Assembly (NCBI GenBank): GCA_945913015.1
Contig: CAMECH010000003.1
Span: 62,001-126,000, forward strand
Direction: 5' to 3'
Source: an uncultured Bacteroides sp.
Lineage (GTDB): Bacteria > Bacillota > Clostridia > Lachnospirales > Lachnospiraceae
DNA: 64,000 nt
In this document: piece by piece, positions 1 through 7,686 of the stretch
How positions within the stretch are numbered: position 1 is the stretch's first letter
Layout of the letters: each line of letters begins with the position of its first letter
Translations under genes and position numbers: made by a program
Notes under the pieces: model-generated
Told to the model about the DNA's origin: nothing
Databases searched by the model: none
What the model saw: only the letters and a program-made list of their open reading frames with translations

Positions 1-71
1 GATAATTTTCTGATAATGTTCTTATAATTTTCAGAAGCTGCAAAACACAAAACCGGAGAAATGAGGGAAAT

Positions 72-1061
72 ATGCCGAAATCACCTAATCAAAAAATGAA
101 GCTGCTGTATCTTATGAAAATTTTTATGGAGATGACAGACGAAAAACATCCAATTTCAATACCTGATATTATCACAAATCTCAAAATGTATGGTGTAAGC
201 TCAGAGAGAAAAAGTCTTTATGACGATATAGAATGTCTGCGCCTTTTCGGAATGGATATAATAAGCCGGAGAGAGAAACCTTCGGGATATTATCTCGGAA
301 GCCGCGATTTTGAACTTGCGGAGCTTAAACTGCTGGTAGATACGGTGCAGTGCTCAAAATTTATTACAACAAAGAAGTCTGAACAGCTTATTAAAAAGCT
401 CGAGAGTCTTACAAGCAGATATGAGGCACAGCAGCTCCAGCGCCAGGTATATGTAAACAACAGACCAAAAACGATGAACGAAAGCATTTATTATAATGTT
501 GATAAACTTCACTCGGCAATCGCTGCAAATTCCAAAATAACCTTCAAATATTTTGAATGGACGGTAACAAAGGAAACAAAACTGAGGCGCAACGGAGACA
601 GCTACAGCGTAAGCCCCTGGACACTGGTGTGGGATGATGAAAATTATTACCTGATTGGTTATGATGATTCCTCTAAAAGCATAAGACATTACCGTGTCGA
701 TAAAATGATTGACATTGAACCGCTTGGCAAAATGCGCGAAGGCCGTGAGCTTTTTGCGGATTTTGATGCGGCACAATACGAGAAAAAGACTTTTGGCATG
801 TTTGGCGGAGAAGAAAAAAATGTCACACTGCTTTGCCAAAATAAAATTATCGGTGTTATTATAGACCGTTTCGGGCGTGATGTAACAATACATAAAGCAG
901 GTGATGAACATTTTACAGTACACATTAAGGTTAATGTAAGTCCACAGTTTTTCGGCTGGCTTGCGGGGCTTGGAACTGTAGCCCGCATCCAGTCTCCGGA
1001 TATTGTAAAAGAAGAGTACACAAGGTATCTTGAAGAAATACTGGCTGCAAAATGTGACTGA
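72..1061 (+). CDS. WYL-domain transcriptional regulator
   Basis: A 329-residue DNA-binding regulator of the DeoR-like/WYL class. Residues about 5-70 form a winged helix-turn-helix with a typical 'SERKSLYDDIECLR' recognition region. A WYL domain lies at about 150-220 (YYLIGYDD followed by RHYRVDKM) and a C-terminal WCX-type region at about 240-325. WYL domains are known to sense ligands, often nucleic acids or nucleotides. The start ATG is preceded by GAGG at 64-67. The gene stands alone, so its target cannot be named. Family assignment is confident; role is unknown. Confidence 0.9.
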   Translation: MPKSPNQKMKLLYLMKIFMEMTDEKHPISIPDIITNLKMYGVSSERKSLYDDIECLRLFGMDIISRREKPSGYYLGSRDFELAELKLLVDTVQCSKFITTKKSEQLIKKLESLTSRYEAQQLQRQVYVNNRPKTMNESIYYNVDKLHSAIAANSKITFKYFEWTVTKETKLRRNGDSYSVSPWTLVWDDENYYLIGYDDSSKSIRHYRVDKMIDIEPLGKMREGRELFADFDAAQYEKKTFGMFGGEEKNVTLLCQNKIIGVIIDRFGRDVTIHKAGDEHFTVHIKVNVSPQFFGWLAGLGTVARIQSPDIVKEEYTRYLEEILAAKCD

Positions 1062-1157
1062 TTATTTTCCTGCCTGTTCCAGTATTCTTATATAATGGTT
1101 GGCTTCACGCAGTACATGGTCCGCAAGAAGCGGCAGGATTATTGAAGAAACCAGATT
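1062..1157 (-). pseudogene. C-terminal remnant of a DUF2935-like protein
   Basis: Read on the minus strand this 96-nt stretch gives 31 residues and a stop, including 'LLADHVLREANHYIRIL'. That strongly resembles the conserved end of DUF2935 proteins (paired four-helix domains with D-H-x-x-R-E-A). Upstream of the fragment on the minus strand there is an immediate in-frame TAA and no start or Shine-Dalgarno, so the rest of the gene is gone. It ends next to the WYL gene stop codon, convergent with it. Family name is from memory of the motif. Confidence 0.5.
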
Positions 1158-1267
1158 TTATAATTAAATTACTTTAATAATTGAAATTTGTTGTTTTCAG
1201 TCCGTTTTATTACCCTCTGTTTTTTGTAAGATTACATCATAAGATGAATCAAAACGGAGGACTAATT

Positions 1268-1480
1268 ATGAATAACAGACGAACAATATATACCGAAGGT
1301 GCACTTGCAAAGAGATATTACGAAGCCAGAGAGGCTTCTAACGGTTTTCTTGTAATTAACGGCGGAAAACCAAGCAGCTATTCAAGCAGATACATAGAAA
1401 CAGACAACAGTTTCAGATGGATTTTTGTATTTGTCCTGATGCTTGCGGCATATGTGGTTATAGCAGGTCTGCAATTTTAA
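1268..1480 (+). CDS. small single-span membrane protein
   Basis: A 70-residue protein with a polar N-terminal half and one predicted membrane helix at about residues 48-67 (FRWIFVFVLMLAAYVVIAGL), ending right after it. The ATG at 1268 is chosen because GGAGG sits 7 nt upstream; an upstream in-frame extension to 1181 has no ribosome site. It precedes the GNAT gene by 21 nt and may be co-transcribed with it. I do not recognise the family; the arrangement suggests a tail-anchored protein with a cytoplasmic N-terminus. Confidence 0.65.
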   Translation: MNNRRTIYTEGALAKRYYEAREASNGFLVINGGKPSSYSSRYIETDNSFRWIFVFVLMLAAYVVIAGLQF

Positions 1481-1501
1481 ATAAGAAAGGTGAGGTTTTT
1501 T

Positions 1502-1978
1502 ATGATAATCAGAAGAGCAGTTGAAAAGGATATGGATGGTATTAACCGTCTGCTTTGCCAGGTGTTGATGGTTCACCACAACGGAAGACCTGATTTATTC
1601 AAGTCAGGTGCCAAGAAATACACTGATGAGGAGCTTAAAAATATTATTTCGGATGATGAACGTCCTATTTTTGTAGGTACCGATGAGTCGGGGAATGTGC
1701 TCGGATATGCTTTTTGTGTATTCCAGTCACATCCTGATGACAATATACTTACAGATATTAAAACACTGTATATTGATGATTTATGTGTGGATGAGACGTT
1801 GCGCGGACAGCATATCGGCAAAAAGCTGTACGAATATGTGATTGCATTCGCAAAGGACAGCGGCTGCTATAATGTTACGCTGAATGTATGGAGCTGCAAT
1901 GCGTCAGCTATGAAGTTCTATGAAGCCTGTGGCCTTAAGCCTCAGAAAATAGGCATGGAAAATATTCTGGGTGAATAA
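1502..1978 (+). CDS. GNAT family N-acetyltransferase
   Basis: A 158-residue Gcn5-related acetyltransferase. The acetyl-CoA binding motif A is visible at about residues 95-115 as 'CVDETLRGQHIGKKLYEY' (R/Q-x-x-G-x-G/A pattern), followed by the motif B region 'NVTLNVWSCNASAMKFYEACG' typical of small-molecule or protein N-acetyltransferases. ATG 1502 has AAGGTGAGG at a good distance; the GTG at 1490 overlaps that site. Substrate cannot be read from the sequence. Confidence 0.88.
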   Translation: MIIRRAVEKDMDGINRLLCQVLMVHHNGRPDLFKSGAKKYTDEELKNIISDDERPIFVGTDESGNVLGYAFCVFQSHPDDNILTDIKTLYIDDLCVDETLRGQHIGKKLYEYVIAFAKDSGCYNVTLNVWSCNASAMKFYEACGLKPQKIGMENILGE

Positions 1979-2013
1979 TTAAAGTCGTAATTAAAAACGC
2001 GTGTAAATTATAC

Positions 2014-2042
2014 TTGCATTTCACAATTGTGTATGATAAAAT
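2014..2042 (+). promoter_or_regulatory. promoter of tRNA-Leu
   Basis: TTGCAT at 2014-2019 and TAAAAT at 2037-2042, separated by 17 nt, place the transcription start about 7 nt before the tRNA 5' end. This fits a dedicated sigma-A promoter. Confidence 0.65.
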
Positions 2043-2055
2043 ATCAAATGTTCTT

Positions 2056-2138
2056 GCGGATGTGGCGGAATGGCAGACGCAGCAGACTCAAAATCTGCCG
2101 GTGGTGACATCGTGCGGGTTCAAGTCCCGCCATCCGCA
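2056..2138 (+). tRNA. tRNA-Leu (anticodon CAA)
   Basis: An 83-nt class II tRNA. The acceptor arms GCGGATG and CATCCGC pair fully with discriminator A at 2138. The anticodon stem GCAGA/TCTGC encloses the loop CTCAAAA, so the anticodon is CAA and reads UUG. A long variable arm follows, then the T arm CGGG-TTCAAGT-CCCG. CCA is not encoded. It is a single tRNA with its own promoter and terminator, not part of a tRNA array. Confidence 0.95.
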
Positions 2139-2142
2139 TCAT

Positions 2143-2192
2143 ACGGTACAAATTGAAACTGCTTGGTTTCAGTTTGTACCGTTTTTATTTTT
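2143..2192 (+). terminator. intrinsic terminator after tRNA-Leu
   Basis: A 17-bp stem with a single G-T wobble (arms 2143-2159 and 2166-2182, loop TGCTTG) is followed by TTTTATTTTT. Confidence 0.9.
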
Positions 2193-2233
2193 AATAAACA
2201 TTTCCAAAATAATGTATTTTTTGGGATAATGCC

Positions 2234-2262
2234 TTGTATACAATAAAAATTTGTAATATAAT
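2234..2262 (+). promoter_or_regulatory. promoter of pta
   Basis: TTGTAT at 2234-2239 and TATAAT at 2257-2262 with a 17-nt spacer, 44 nt before the pta start codon. Confidence 0.7.
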
Positions 2263-2306
2263 TATTTTATTATTATAAACACAACTTTTAAGGAGGCGTC
2301 AAAATC

Positions 2307-3302
2307 ATGGCATTTATTGACACAATCAAAGAAAGAGCAAAAGCTGACAAGAAGACTATCGTATTACCGGAGTCTATGGACAGAAGAACATTTGAAGCTG
2401 CTGAGAAGATTCTTAAGGAAGGCATCGCTAATCTGGTTATTATCGGTACTCCTGATGAAATCGCAAAGAACAGCGAGGGATTTGATATCTCAGGTGCTAC
2501 AATTGTTGACCCGTTTAATGATCCAAATAAGCAGAAATATATTGACAAATTCGTTGAATTAAGAGGCAAGAAGGGTGTTACTCCTGAAATTGCAAAAGAG
2601 CAGATGGAAAAAGACTATATGTACTATGCATGTCTTATGTGCAAATGCGGAGATGCTGACGGTGCCGTTTCAGGTGCATGCCACTCAACAGGTAACACAA
2701 TCCGTCCGGCACTTCAGCTGTTAAAGACAAAGCCGGGTATCAGCAGTGTATCAGGTTTCTTCCTTATGGAGGTTCCGGATTGCGAATACGGCGAGAATGG
2801 TCTGTTTGTATTTGCTGACTGTGCAGTAAGCCCTGATTATGATTCTGAGAAGCTTGCTGAGGTTGCCAAGCTTTCTGCTGATTCATTCAAGAGCTTTGTA
2901 GGTAAGGATGCCAAGGTTGCTATGCTTAGCTTCTCTTCTTACGGAAGTGCAAAGCATGACAGAGTAACTATGGTTGCAGATGCAGTTAAGATTGCAAAGG
3001 AGAAGTATCCTGATATCGCTGTTGACGGTGAACTTCAGCTTGATGCTGCACTGGTTCCTGAGGTTGCAGCTCTTAAGGCTCCTGAAAGCCCTGTTGCAGG
3101 TAAGGCCAATACACTTGTATTCCCTAACCTTGAAGCAGGAAATATCGGCTACAAGCTTGTTCAGAGACTTGCAAAGGCTGGCGCTTACGGTCCGGTTCTT
3201 CAGGGACTTTCAATGCCTGTTAACGATCTTTCAAGAGGATGCTTTGCTGACGATATCGTTGGTGTAGTAGCTATGACAGCTGTTCAGGCTCAGAATGCAT
3301 AA
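2307..3302 (+). CDS. pta: phosphate acetyltransferase
   Basis: Converts acetyl-CoA and phosphate to acetyl phosphate, the first step of the acetate branch of fermentation. The 331-residue length matches the short clostridial form without the N-terminal regulatory domain. The conserved PTA_PTB stretch 'VSGACHSTGNTIRPALQLL' lies at about 115-133 and 'NLEAGNIGYKLVQRL' at about 275-290. AAGGAGG precedes the ATG. ackA follows 58 nt downstream, the usual pair for ATP formation from acetyl-CoA. Confidence 0.97.
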   Translation: MAFIDTIKERAKADKKTIVLPESMDRRTFEAAEKILKEGIANLVIIGTPDEIAKNSEGFDISGATIVDPFNDPNKQKYIDKFVELRGKKGVTPEIAKEQMEKDYMYYACLMCKCGDADGAVSGACHSTGNTIRPALQLLKTKPGISSVSGFFLMEVPDCEYGENGLFVFADCAVSPDYDSEKLAEVAKLSADSFKSFVGKDAKVAMLSFSSYGSAKHDRVTMVADAVKIAKEKYPDIAVDGELQLDAALVPEVAALKAPESPVAGKANTLVFPNLEAGNIGYKLVQRLAKAGAYGPVLQGLSMPVNDLSRGCFADDIVGVVAMTAVQAQNA

Positions 3303-3360
3303 TTACATTTACATAAACAATAGTAAGTATTTATCAACATTTTAAGGAGATTATATTAAT

Positions 3361-4560
3361 ATGAATATTCTTGTATTAAACTGCGGCAGTTCTTCACTTA
3401 AGTATCAGCTTATCAACATGGATGATGAGAGCGTACTGGCTAAAGGTCTTGTTGAGAGAATCGGTATTGAAGGTTCTGTTCTTACTCATAAGCCAACAGG
3501 CAAGGACAAGTTCGTTGTAGAGAAGCCTATGAATGACCATAAGGTAGCTGTTCAGCTTGTGCTTGATGCACTTGTTGACCCTGTACACGGCGTAATCAAA
3601 AATGCTGACGAAATTGCAGCAGTAGGACACAGAGTTCTTCATGCAGGCGAGAAGTATAAGGATTCTGTAATTGTTACAGAGGATGTTAAGAACGTAGTAA
3701 GAGAGTGCTTTGATCTGGGACCTCTTCACAATCCTGCCAACTTAATAGGTATCGAGGCTGTAGAGGCTGCAATGCCCGGCAAGACAAATGTTGCCGTATG
3801 GGATACAGCATTTGGCGGAACAATGGAGCCGAAGGCTTACCTTTACGCAATTCCTCGCGAATATTATGAGAAGTACCACGTAAGAAGATACGGCTTCCAC
3901 GGAACAAGCCACAGCTTTGTTTCAAAGGAAACAATCAAATTTGCAAACCTTGACAAGGATACAGCAAAGGTTATCGTATGCCACCTTGGCAACGGTGCTT
4001 CAATTTCTGCTTCAATCGGCGGAAAGTGCGTTGATACTTCAATGGGTCTTACACCTCTTGAAGGTTTGATTATGGGTACAAGATCAGGTGACCTTGATCC
4101 TGCAATCCTTGAGTTCCTTTGCAATCATGAAAATCTTACAATCACAGAGATGGTTAACATCCTTAATAAGAAGTCAGGTGTTCTTGGTATGTCAGGCGGC
4201 ATTTCAAGCGACTTCAGAGATTTGAACGACGCAATGAACAACGGCAATGAAATTGCAAAGCAGACTCTTGAGGCATACGCTTACAGAGTAGCTAAATACA
4301 TAGGCTCATATGTTGCAGCCATGAATGGTGTAGATGCAATTACATTTACCGCAGGTGTCGGTGAAAATGCTACATGGCTTCGCCCTATGGTATGCCAGTA
4401 TCTTGGATACCTCGGAGTTAAGCTTGATGAAGAGGCAAGCGCTAAGGCAGTTGGCAAAGAAATGGTTATTTCTACAGCCGATTCAAAGGTTAAGCTTTGC
4501 GTAATACCAACAAACGAAGAGCTTGCAATTGCAAGAGAAACACTTGCACTTGTTAAGTAA
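3361..4560 (+). CDS. ackA: acetate kinase
   Basis: Transfers phosphate from acetyl phosphate to ADP, giving acetate and ATP. The 399-residue protein has the ASKHA-fold acetate kinase signatures: 'LVLNCGSSSLKYQL' at the N-terminus, 'GHRVLHAGE' near 88, 'RRYGFHGTSHSFVS' near 175, 'GTRSGDLDPAI' near 240 and 'FTAGVGENA' near 322. An AAGGAG ribosome site precedes the ATG. It forms an operon with pta; a separate promoter starts the next gene. Confidence 0.98.
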   Translation: MNILVLNCGSSSLKYQLINMDDESVLAKGLVERIGIEGSVLTHKPTGKDKFVVEKPMNDHKVAVQLVLDALVDPVHGVIKNADEIAAVGHRVLHAGEKYKDSVIVTEDVKNVVRECFDLGPLHNPANLIGIEAVEAAMPGKTNVAVWDTAFGGTMEPKAYLYAIPREYYEKYHVRRYGFHGTSHSFVSKETIKFANLDKDTAKVIVCHLGNGASISASIGGKCVDTSMGLTPLEGLIMGTRSGDLDPAILEFLCNHENLTITEMVNILNKKSGVLGMSGGISSDFRDLNDAMNNGNEIAKQTLEAYAYRVAKYIGSYVAAMNGVDAITFTAGVGENATWLRPMVCQYLGYLGVKLDEEASAKAVGKEMVISTADSKVKLCVIPTNEELAIARETLALVK

Positions 4561-4568
4561 ATTAATTG

Positions 4569-4597
4569 TTGACAAACCTCAATATTATGTATATAAT
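4569..4597 (+). promoter_or_regulatory. consensus promoter before DUF177-rpmF
   Basis: A perfect TTGACA (4569-4574), 17-nt spacer and TATAAT (4592-4597). It begins 8 nt after the ackA stop codon and drives the DUF177-rpmF unit with a leader of about 68 nt. Confidence 0.9.
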
Positions 4598-4671
4598 AAC
4601 AAAATGTGTGCGAAAACTATTCGTACATTGTAAGGCAAAACTTTACTGGTTTTACTTTATGGAGAGCAGAT

Positions 4672-5196
4672 ATGCTAATTAATTTATCAGAGCTTTTATC
4701 CAAAGAAGGCGACTCCAAAACATTTGAGGCCGCATTGGAAATGGCAACATTTAAGTCAGCATTTGGGGAATATCCGGTAGTTGAAGCGAAACCTTTCAAT
4801 ATTGAAATTTCCAATGCTGGAAAACGCAAGGTTTCAGTTTGTGCTGAAGGTGTTCTGACATTAGCCATTCCGTGTGACAGATGTTTAGAGGATGTTAAGA
4901 CTGACATTGAATTTACGATTGACCGTATAATTGCCATGGATACATCGGATTCAGAAGGGATAGAAGTTGAAGATCAAAGCTTTATGGATGGAAACGACCT
5001 GGATGTTGACAAGCTGGTCTATCCGGAGATTTTGATTAATCTCCCTGCAAAGACGCTTTGCAAGCCGGATTGTCTGGGCTTATGCTCACGCTGTGGTGCT
5101 AATCTTAACCACGGTGAATGCGGTTGTGACAGGAGTTCCCTGGATCCACGAATGTCAGTAATCCAAGATATTTTTAACAATCGTAAGGAGGTGTAA
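4672..5196 (+). CDS. DUF177 (YceD family) protein
   Basis: A 174-residue member of the YceD/DUF177 family, which is almost always found just upstream of rpmF and has been linked to 23S rRNA accumulation in other bacteria and plastids. A central 'AIPCDRCLED' and a C-terminal 'CKPDCLGLCSRCG...CGC' provide clustered cysteines that may bind a metal. ATG 4672 is preceded by GGAGAGCAGAT and lies in the leader of the consensus promoter; possible starts near 4606 would be at the transcription start and are rejected. It is followed by rpmF after 2 nt. Confidence 0.88.
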   Translation: MLINLSELLSKEGDSKTFEAALEMATFKSAFGEYPVVEAKPFNIEISNAGKRKVSVCAEGVLTLAIPCDRCLEDVKTDIEFTIDRIIAMDTSDSEGIEVEDQSFMDGNDLDVDKLVYPEILINLPAKTLCKPDCLGLCSRCGANLNHGECGCDRSSLDPRMSVIQDIFNNRKEV

Positions 5197-5198
5197 CA

Positions 5199-5381
5199 AT
5201 GTCAATTTGTCCAAAGAATAAATCATCTAAGGCAAGAAGAGATAAGAGAAGAGCTAACTGGAAGATGTCAGCTCCAAATCTCGTAAAGTGCAGCAAGTGT
5301 GGTGCATTAACAATGTCTCACAGAGTTTGCAAGGCTTGCGGTTCTTACAACAAGAAGGAAGTTGTTTCTGTTGCTGAGTAA
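5199..5381 (+). CDS. rpmF: 50S ribosomal protein L32
   Basis: A 60-residue L32 of the zinc-binding type: CSKCG at about 31-35 and CKACG at about 44-48. The N-terminus 'MSICPKNKSSKARRDKRRANWKM' region is typical and strongly basic. The AAGGAGG ribosome site overlaps the end of the DUF177 gene, so the two are probably translationally coupled. A terminator follows directly. Confidence 0.97.
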   Translation: MSICPKNKSSKARRDKRRANWKMSAPNLVKCSKCGALTMSHRVCKACGSYNKKEVVSVAE

Positions 5382-5394
5382 TTTAAGTTAATGA

Positions 5395-5431
5395 AAATAA
5401 GGTTGCCGTTTCTGTGCAGCCTTATTTTTTT
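5395..5431 (+). terminator. intrinsic terminator after rpmF
   Basis: A 12-bp stem with one wobble (5395-5406 with 5416-5427) and a run of seven T that begins in the 3' arm. It separates rpmF from plsX. Confidence 0.85.
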
Positions 5432-5501
5432 ATGGTCAAATTTCTATTGATTTTAAGATTGTAATATAGTATATTTGATTAGTGAGTTTTTAATAAAGTC
5501 C

Positions 5502-5526
5502 GATAGCTTATTTATAGTCAGCTATC
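5502..5526 (+). repeat. hairpin just before the plsX ribosome site
   Basis: GATAGCT and AGCTATC form a 7-bp stem around an 11-nt loop. CCGGAATGGAGG and the plsX start follow directly. The 'hairpin then CGGAATGG' order resembles the 3' module of the structured repeats near 34, 38, 40, 54 and 60 kb, but the resemblance is short. Confidence 0.45.
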
Positions 5527-5542
5527 CCGGAATGGAGGACTA

Positions 5543-6574
5543 ATGGCAGATATGGTTAAGGTGGCACTTGATGCCATGGGCGGCGATAATGCACCTGCCG
5601 AGATTGTTAAGGGTGCAGTAGATGCTGTAAACAGCGATTCAGATATCTGTGTATGCCTTGTAGGTCAGGAAGATAAGATTAAATCATGTCTTTCTGAATA
5701 TACTTACAACAATTCACAGATTGAAATTGTAAATGCCACAGAGATTATCGAAACAGGAGAGCATCCTGTTAATGCAATCCGTAAGAAAAAGGATTCCTCA
5801 CTTGTTGTGGCTTTGAATTTAGTTAAAAACGGGCAGGCTGATGCATTTGTTTCAGCAGGTAACTCAGGAGCAATTCTTGTAGGCGGACAGACAATCGTCG
5901 GAAGAATTAAGGGAGTTGAAAGGCCTCCGTTTGCACCTTTGATTCCTACTTCAACCGGCGTAAGCCTTTTGCTTGACAGTGGTGCTAATGTTGATGCACG
6001 TTCTTCGCATCTTGTTCAGTGGGCAAGAATGGGGTCAATCTATATGGAACATGTCATGAATGTAAAGAATCCTCGTGTTGCAATAGTCAATGTGGGTCTT
6101 GAAGAGGAAAAAGGAAATGCATTGGTTAAGGAGACATTTCCATTGCTTAAAGAATGCAGTGACATCAACTTTATCGGAAGCATTGAGGCAAGGGAAATTC
6201 CTAACGGCGGTGCGGATGTAATTGTATGTGATGCATTTGTCGGCAATGTTATCCTTAAGCTTTATGAAGGGGTTGGCTCAGTCCTTATCAAGAAGGTTAA
6301 AGCAAGCCTCATGACCTCTCTTAAAACAAAGATTGGTGCGCTTCTTATCAAGGATTCACTTAAGAAGACAATGAAATCCTTTGATGCCTCCGAATATGGC
6401 GGAGCACCGATGCTTGGACTTAAGGGCCTTGTTGTAAAGACGCACGGAAATGCAAAAGCAAAGGAAATTTCGACTTCAATTATCCAGTGCAAGAAGTTTA
6501 AAGATCAGGCCATTAATGAGAAGATGCTTAATGCATTTGCACCTTCTGACAAAGAGCAGGCTGCCGAACAATAA
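5543..6574 (+). CDS. plsX: phosphate acyltransferase PlsX
   Basis: Makes acyl phosphate from acyl-ACP for PlsY in phosphatidic acid synthesis. The 343-residue protein opens with 'VALDAMGGDNAPAEIVKGA', the family hallmark, and has 'VSAGNSGAILVGGQ' near 105 and 'EYGGAPMLGLKG' near 283. It is a peripheral membrane enzyme in characterised species. acpP follows after 40 nt, supplying the acyl carrier, and rnc and smc come next, the usual Firmicute order. Confidence 0.97.
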   Translation: MADMVKVALDAMGGDNAPAEIVKGAVDAVNSDSDICVCLVGQEDKIKSCLSEYTYNNSQIEIVNATEIIETGEHPVNAIRKKKDSSLVVALNLVKNGQADAFVSAGNSGAILVGGQTIVGRIKGVERPPFAPLIPTSTGVSLLLDSGANVDARSSHLVQWARMGSIYMEHVMNVKNPRVAIVNVGLEEEKGNALVKETFPLLKECSDINFIGSIEAREIPNGGADVIVCDAFVGNVILKLYEGVGSVLIKKVKASLMTSLKTKIGALLIKDSLKKTMKSFDASEYGGAPMLGLKGLVVKTHGNAKAKEISTSIIQCKKFKDQAINEKMLNAFAPSDKEQAAEQ

Positions 6575-6614
6575 AAAATATTAATTAACATATATACAAG
6601 AAAGGAATATTATC

Positions 6615-6845
6615 ATGGAATTTGAAAAGTTACAGAAAATTATTGCAGAGGTATTAAACACAGACGCAGATTCAATCACAATGGAGACTACATTTATTGA
6701 TGACCTCGGTGCTGATTCACTTGATGTTTTCCAGATTATTATGGGAATCGAAGAGGAATTTGATATTGAAATTCCAAGTGAGGAAGCAGAGAAAATAATT
6801 ACTGTTGGTGATGCTGTTGAACAGATAAAAAAGGCGCTCAACTAA
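6615..6845 (+). CDS. acpP: acyl carrier protein
   Basis: A 76-residue acidic carrier of fatty acid synthesis. The phosphopantetheine attachment serine is in '[11 protein letters not shown]' at about residue 36. AAGGAA precedes the ATG. Length and sequence are standard. Confidence 0.97.
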   Translation: MEFEKLQKIIAEVLNTDADSITMETTFIDDLGADSLDVFQIIMGIEEEFDIEIPSEEAEKIITVGDAVEQIKKALN

Positions 6846-6867
6846 TTTTTAATGTGATGTAATGAGG

Positions 6868-6912
6868 ATATGAGACTGACAGAGAGCTTGGTATCTTTGT
6901 TCGGTCTCATAT
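6868..6912 (+). promoter_or_regulatory. long leader hairpin before rnc
   Basis: Arms 6868-6885 and 6894-6912 pair over about 18 bp with one bulge and two wobbles around an 8-nt loop. No T run follows, so it does not look like a terminator. It lies 22 nt before the rnc start. Its length and near-continuous pairing suit cleavage by RNase III, the product of the next gene; rnc leaders are cleaved this way in E. coli. Autoregulation is an inference. Confidence 0.6.
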
Positions 6913-6934
6913 TTAATTAGGGAGGTCGGTATAC

Positions 6935-7633
6935 ATGAGACACAATACTGATTTGGAGAAGCTTGAGCGTACAATTAATTATCATTTTAAAGATATAGGT
7001 CTGTTAAAGCATGCATTAACCCACAGCTCCTATGCAAACGAAATGAAAATCAATAAATACGGCAACAACGAACGCCTTGAATTCCTTGGTGATGCAGTGC
7101 TTGAATTAATAAGCAGCGAGTATCTGTTTAATGAGCACAGTAATGTTAACGAAGGAGAGCTTACAAAGCTTCGTGCCAGTATGGTATGCGAGCCTTCGCT
7201 TGCTTTCTGTGCAAGAGAAATAAAGCTCGAAGAATATATTATGCTCGGTAAGGGCGAGGATGCAACCGGAGGGCGTACAAGGGATTCTATTATTTCAGAT
7301 GCTTTGGAGGCTGTTATCGGTGCAATTTATCTGGATGGTGGTTTTGCTAGTGCAAAAGAATTTATCCTTAATTATGTTCTCAATGATCTGGATAATAAAA
7401 AACTCTTTTTTGATAGCAAAACTATCCTTCAGGAGATGCTTCAGGCACATAGTACCGTACCTGAATACCGCATTATCGGCGAATCAGGCCCCGAACACTG
7501 TAAAACATTTGAGGCCGAGGTATTTGACGGTGACAGGATACTGGGACGCGGAAAGGGTCATAACAAAAAGTCAGCAGAGCAGAAAGCGGCATATAATGCC
7601 ATTGTCAGCCTGAAAAGCAGGCAGGGCATTTAA
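6935..7633 (+). CDS. rnc: ribonuclease III
   Basis: Double-strand-specific RNase that processes rRNA precursors and regulates mRNAs. The 232-residue enzyme has the catalytic signature 'NERLEFLGDAVLEL' near 45-58 and the second acidic site 'DALEAVIGAIYLDGG' near 120. The dsRNA-binding domain covers about 160-230 ('LQEMLQAHSTVPEY', then 'GKGHNKKSAEQKAA'). GGGAGG precedes the ATG. A hairpin in its leader may be its own target. Confidence 0.97.
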   Translation: MRHNTDLEKLERTINYHFKDIGLLKHALTHSSYANEMKINKYGNNERLEFLGDAVLELISSEYLFNEHSNVNEGELTKLRASMVCEPSLAFCAREIKLEEYIMLGKGEDATGGRTRDSIISDALEAVIGAIYLDGGFASAKEFILNYVLNDLDNKKLFFDSKTILQEMLQAHSTVPEYRIIGESGPEHCKTFEAEVFDGDRILGRGKGHNKKSAEQKAAYNAIVSLKSRQGI

Positions 7634-7686
7634 TAAAATATGAGTGTGCCTCTACAATGGCATGGGAAGGTTTAGTAAGAGGAAAT

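Noticed and set aside
2014-2229. 71-codon reading frame over the tRNA region
   Set aside because: It covers the tRNA-Leu gene and its terminator and has no ribosome site.
4606-4671. Earlier start for the DUF177 protein
   Set aside because: It would begin at the predicted transcription start without a ribosome site, while ATG 4672 has one and matches the family length.
5432-5501. Standard promoter for plsX
   Set aside because: TTGATT and TAGTAT-like boxes occur but with 12-14 nt spacing, too short for sigma-A.
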